Shown here piece after piece: positions 6,209 to 8,105 of a DNA stretch of 8,105 bases. Under the pieces are notes generated by a model, which saw only the letters and a program-made list of their open reading frames with translations, was not told where the DNA came from and ran no database searches. The stretch is from NCBI GenBank assembly GCA_947179265.1, contig CAMXBB010000056.1:1-8105 (forward strand), given 5' to 3'. A program made the position numbers and the translations under genes. Positions within the stretch are counted from its first letter, which is position 1. The number at the start of each line of letters is the position of its first letter. The DNA comes from an uncultured Bacillota bacterium. GTDB lineage: Bacteria > Bacillota_I > Bacilli_A > RF39 > UBA660.

Positions 6209-7963
6209 ATGTTTGGTAATATTAAAAATATTGATGACGTAACTGCTATGGTTGAAATCCATAAGGAAAATATGGTAGTCCCAAACCTAATGAATTTACA
6301 TGTCATATTTGAAAATAGTGAACAGCGTTTACTAGGAGAGGTTAAGAAGGTTGATGGAGATATTGCTCATATCGATTATATGGGACAATTTATTGAAAAA
6401 AGATTTATACCAGGAACTATAAAAAAACCAACACTAGATAGTAAGGTTCGTGTTATTAATGACGATGAATTAAATGTTATTATGGGAAGCAATCAACCTG
6501 GAAATCTTTATCTAGGTAAATCAGCTATCTACAATGGCAAAGATGTATTTGTAGATATTAATGATATGTTTTCTAACCATTTATCAATATTTGGTAATAC
6601 TGGATCTGGTAAATCTTGTTCTGTAGCAAGAATTATTCAAAATATCTTTTTGAATAAGAATTTCTTATCATTTAATGCTAATCTATTTATATTTGATGCT
6701 TATGGAGAATATAAAACAGCATTTAAAGTTTTAAACCAATTTAATCCTAATTATCAATATAAATTTATTACTTCTAATCCAACTGATGCTGACGATGTAT
6801 TATTAAAGGTCCCCGTATTCTTACTTACAATTGATGATATGTGTTTGCTTCTAGAAGCTGATAACCACCACCAATATACGATAATTGAAAGAATGTTAAA
6901 ACTAACCAAGTTATTTTCAAGAGATGATAATGAAACTAAGAAGTTAAAGAATCACTTGATAGCAAAAGCTATAATGTCAGTATTATTCTCTAATCAAAAT
7001 GCTGCGGGTAAGAAAAATGATATATTTACAATATTAGCAGATTGTTCTACACCAGAATTTAATGTTAATACTGATATTCAAGGTATTGGTTATACTCGTA
7101 AATTCTCTGAATGTTTTGGAATTGATCGTAATGGAGAATTTGGTGAATCAGTATTATTAAATGAATATTTACTTAAGTTTATTGATGATGAATTAGAACA
7201 ACAAATGGAAGCTCCAAAAGATGCCTTTTTTACCCTTGATGATTTAGAGAGAGCATTATCATTTACGCTAATTGGAGATGGATTCTTAGGAAACAGAATA
7301 ATGCAAGATAATGCCGTAATATTACAAGTTAGATTACATGCTCTTAATAACTCTAACAATCGTAAATTCTTTGATGTACCTAACTATATTACTCTTGAAA
7401 ACTATATATCATCACTTATTGTACATAATAATAAGAGAAGCCAAATAGTTAATATAAATCTAGAAGATGTTGATGATAACCTAGCTAAGACAATGGTTAA
7501 GATCTTCTGCAAGATGATATTTGACTTTGCTAAGAGTAGGAGAGAAAGAGCAGCAATTCCTTTTCATCTATTTATTGAAGAGGCACATAGATATGTTGTT
7601 CAAGATAATGACCATTTCCTACTTGGATATAATATATTTGAACGTATCGCTAAGGAAGGTCGTAAATATGGCGTTATGTTAGATTTAGTAAGTCAAAGAC
7701 CAGTAGAAATAAGTGAAACAGTTATTGCCCAAATGAGTAATTTCTGTATACTTAAGATGACACACCCTAGAGATTTGGATTATATCAACAAGATGCTTCC
7801 AAATATCTCTGGAGATATTATCGAGAAACTTACCAGTTTACAAAGTGGTACGATGGTTGCATTCGGTAATGCCTTTAAGATTCCTGTAATCGTTAAGATG
7901 GACATGCCTAATCCACCACCATATTCTTCAAACTGTAATGTCGTAGAAAGATGGAAAGCGTGA
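6209..7963 (+). CDS. HerA-type (DUF87) ATPase / DNA translocase
   Basis: This is a HerA/FtsK-superfamily P-loop ATPase of 584 aa, expected to form a hexameric ring that translocates duplex DNA, often with a partner nuclease. In numbering from ATG 6209, a HAS-barrel-like N-terminal beta domain covers about 20-92. Walker A is GNTGSGKS at 129-136 (K135), the DAYGEY segment is at 163-168, and a helical insert lies at about 215-350. Walker B is LFIEEAH at 454-460 (E457/E458), followed by the HerA-typical AKEGRKYGVMLDLVSQRP at 481-498 and a C-terminal THPRD segment near 518. I prefer ATG 6209 over the in-frame ATG at 6200. The purine-rich SD GAAGAGGA (6193-6200) is 8 bases from 6209 but touches 6200. 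The stop is TGA. No nurA is adjacent. The exact role (recombination, repair, or phage defence when paired) cannot be decided from this gene alone. Confidence 0.88.
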   Translation: MFGNIKNIDDVTAMVEIHKENMVVPNLMNLHVIFENSEQRLLGEVKKVDGDIAHIDYMGQFIEKRFIPGTIKKPTLDSKVRVINDDELNVIMGSNQPGNLYLGKSAIYNGKDVFVDINDMFSNHLSIFGNTGSGKSCSVARIIQNIFLNKNFLSFNANLFIFDAYGEYKTAFKVLNQFNPNYQYKFITSNPTDADDVLLKVPVFLLTIDDMCLLLEADNHHQYTIIERMLKLTKLFSRDDNETKKLKNHLIAKAIMSVLFSNQNAAGKKNDIFTILADCSTPEFNVNTDIQGIGYTRKFSECFGIDRNGEFGESVLLNEYLLKFIDDELEQQMEAPKDAFFTLDDLERALSFTLIGDGFLGNRIMQDNAVILQVRLHALNNSNNRKFFDVPNYITLENYISSLIVHNNKRSQIVNINLEDVDDNLAKTMVKIFCKMIFDFAKSRRERAAIPFHLFIEEAHRYVVQDNDHFLLGYNIFERIAKEGRKYGVMLDLVSQRPVEISETVIAQMSNFCILKMTHPRDLDYINKMLPNISGDIIEKLTSLQSGTMVAFGNAFKIPVIVKMDMPNPPPYSSNCNVVERWKA

Positions 7964-7979
7964 AGCTTTTCATTTTTTT
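7951..7979 (+). terminator. Terminator straddling the end of the HerA-type gene
   Basis: ATGGAAAGC (7951-7959) pairs with GCTTTTCAT (7965-7973) with one G-U wobble, around a five-base loop that contains the TGA stop codon (7961-7963). A T-run (7973-7979) follows. The 5' arm is coding sequence, so a ribosome completing the gene would sit on the hairpin. Confidence 0.8.
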
Positions 7980-8003
7980 ATTGAAAAAAGAAGTAAATTC
8001 ATA

Positions 8004-8038
8004 TTTTCTCCTGTACATGTATTATGAAAGGAGGAAAA
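8004..8038 (+). promoter_or_regulatory. Leader hairpin masking a strong SD, with the SD of the last gene
   Basis: TTTTCTCCT (8004-8012) can pair with AGGAGGAAA (8029-8037), nine pairs including one G-U, around a 16-base loop. The 3' arm is the near-perfect SD AAAGGAGG (8027-8034), seven bases before ATG 8042. If transcription starts upstream of 8004, the leader could fold to hide the SD. A possible weak -35 (TTGAAA, 7981-7986) has no well-spaced -10, so the promoter is undefined. Confidence 0.45.
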
Positions 8039-8041
8039 CGA

Positions 8042-8105
8042 ATGAAAGATGATATACTATTAGTATCAGATACAACATTCAAATATATGTTTAAACACGA
8101 GATAT
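8042..8105 (+). CDS. 5' end of a probable Rpn / PD-(D/E)XK nuclease-family transposase gene
   Basis: Only 21 codons are inside the window. They read MKDDILLVSDTTFKYMFKHE plus I. The pattern of a short basic start, a hydrophobic strand, then D-x-x-F-K-x-M-F is what I recall from the N-terminus of Rpn/YhgA-like recombination-promoting nucleases (often annotated as PD-(D/E)XK nuclease family transposase), which are common in gut Firmicutes. The start is well supported by SD AAAGGAGG seven bases upstream. The catalytic motifs would lie beyond the window, so the family call is tentative even though the gene itself is likely real. Confidence 0.5.
   Translation, partial: MKDDILLVSDTTFKYMFKHEI

Noticed and set aside
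7951..8000. UGA decoded as Trp (Mycoplasma code), extending the HerA-type gene
   Set aside because: Trp is UGG throughout the window, and the UGA coincides with a terminator hairpin and the end of family homology.

Overview
The window is AT-rich and compactly coded, with every gene on the + strand. It reads like a chromosomal housekeeping segment from a low-GC Gram-positive of the Bacilli/Mollicutes side, such as an Erysipelotrichia- or RF39-like lineage. Three things support this: the era-yqzL-recO order, which is typical of Firmicutes; Shine-Dalgarno (SD) sites of the AGGTGA/GGAGG type; and a short, C-terminally reduced alanyl-tRNA synthetase of the kind I associate with reduced Mollicutes-like and Patescibacteria genomes. 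UGA is used as a stop (end of the HerA gene) and all Trp codons seen are UGG, so this is not the Mycoplasma code. The taxonomic placement is inference.

Layout. Bases 1-374 hold the 3' end of era (KH domain). A stem-loop with a T-run follows and overlaps the SD of a 26-codon yqzL-like gene (435-515). recO begins at the next base (516-1241) and ends in a clear terminator. The T-run of that terminator leads straight into an extended -10 promoter and a GTG-started gene for an unrecognised 432-aa single-pass membrane protein (1299-2597). A second promoter precedes alaS (2657-4420), which overlaps mscL (4413-4865) by 8 bases; a strong terminator closes this pair. Another extended -10 promoter drives a pyrimidine-nucleoside (thymidine) phosphorylase gene (4932-6161). 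A third drives a HerA-type ATPase gene (6209-7963), whose terminator encloses its own stop codon. The window ends 21 codons into a gene (8042 onward) that looks like an Rpn/PD-(D/E)XK transposase-nuclease.

How the genes fit together. Era and RecO are a ribosome-maturation GTPase and a recombination mediator that travel together in Firmicutes. AlaS and MscL are translationally coupled here, although their jobs (tRNA charging and osmotic emergency release) are unrelated. The phosphorylase (nucleoside salvage) and HerA ATPase (DNA processing or translocation) appear to be separate transcription units. There is no gene-free stretch longer than about 100 bases. I see no tRNA, rRNA, CRISPR array, riboswitch or insertion-sequence end. 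Most of the window is ordinary. The points worth a second look are two SD-masking hairpins, the very short YqzL, the reduced AlaRS, the unknown membrane protein, and a HerA gene with no visible NurA partner.
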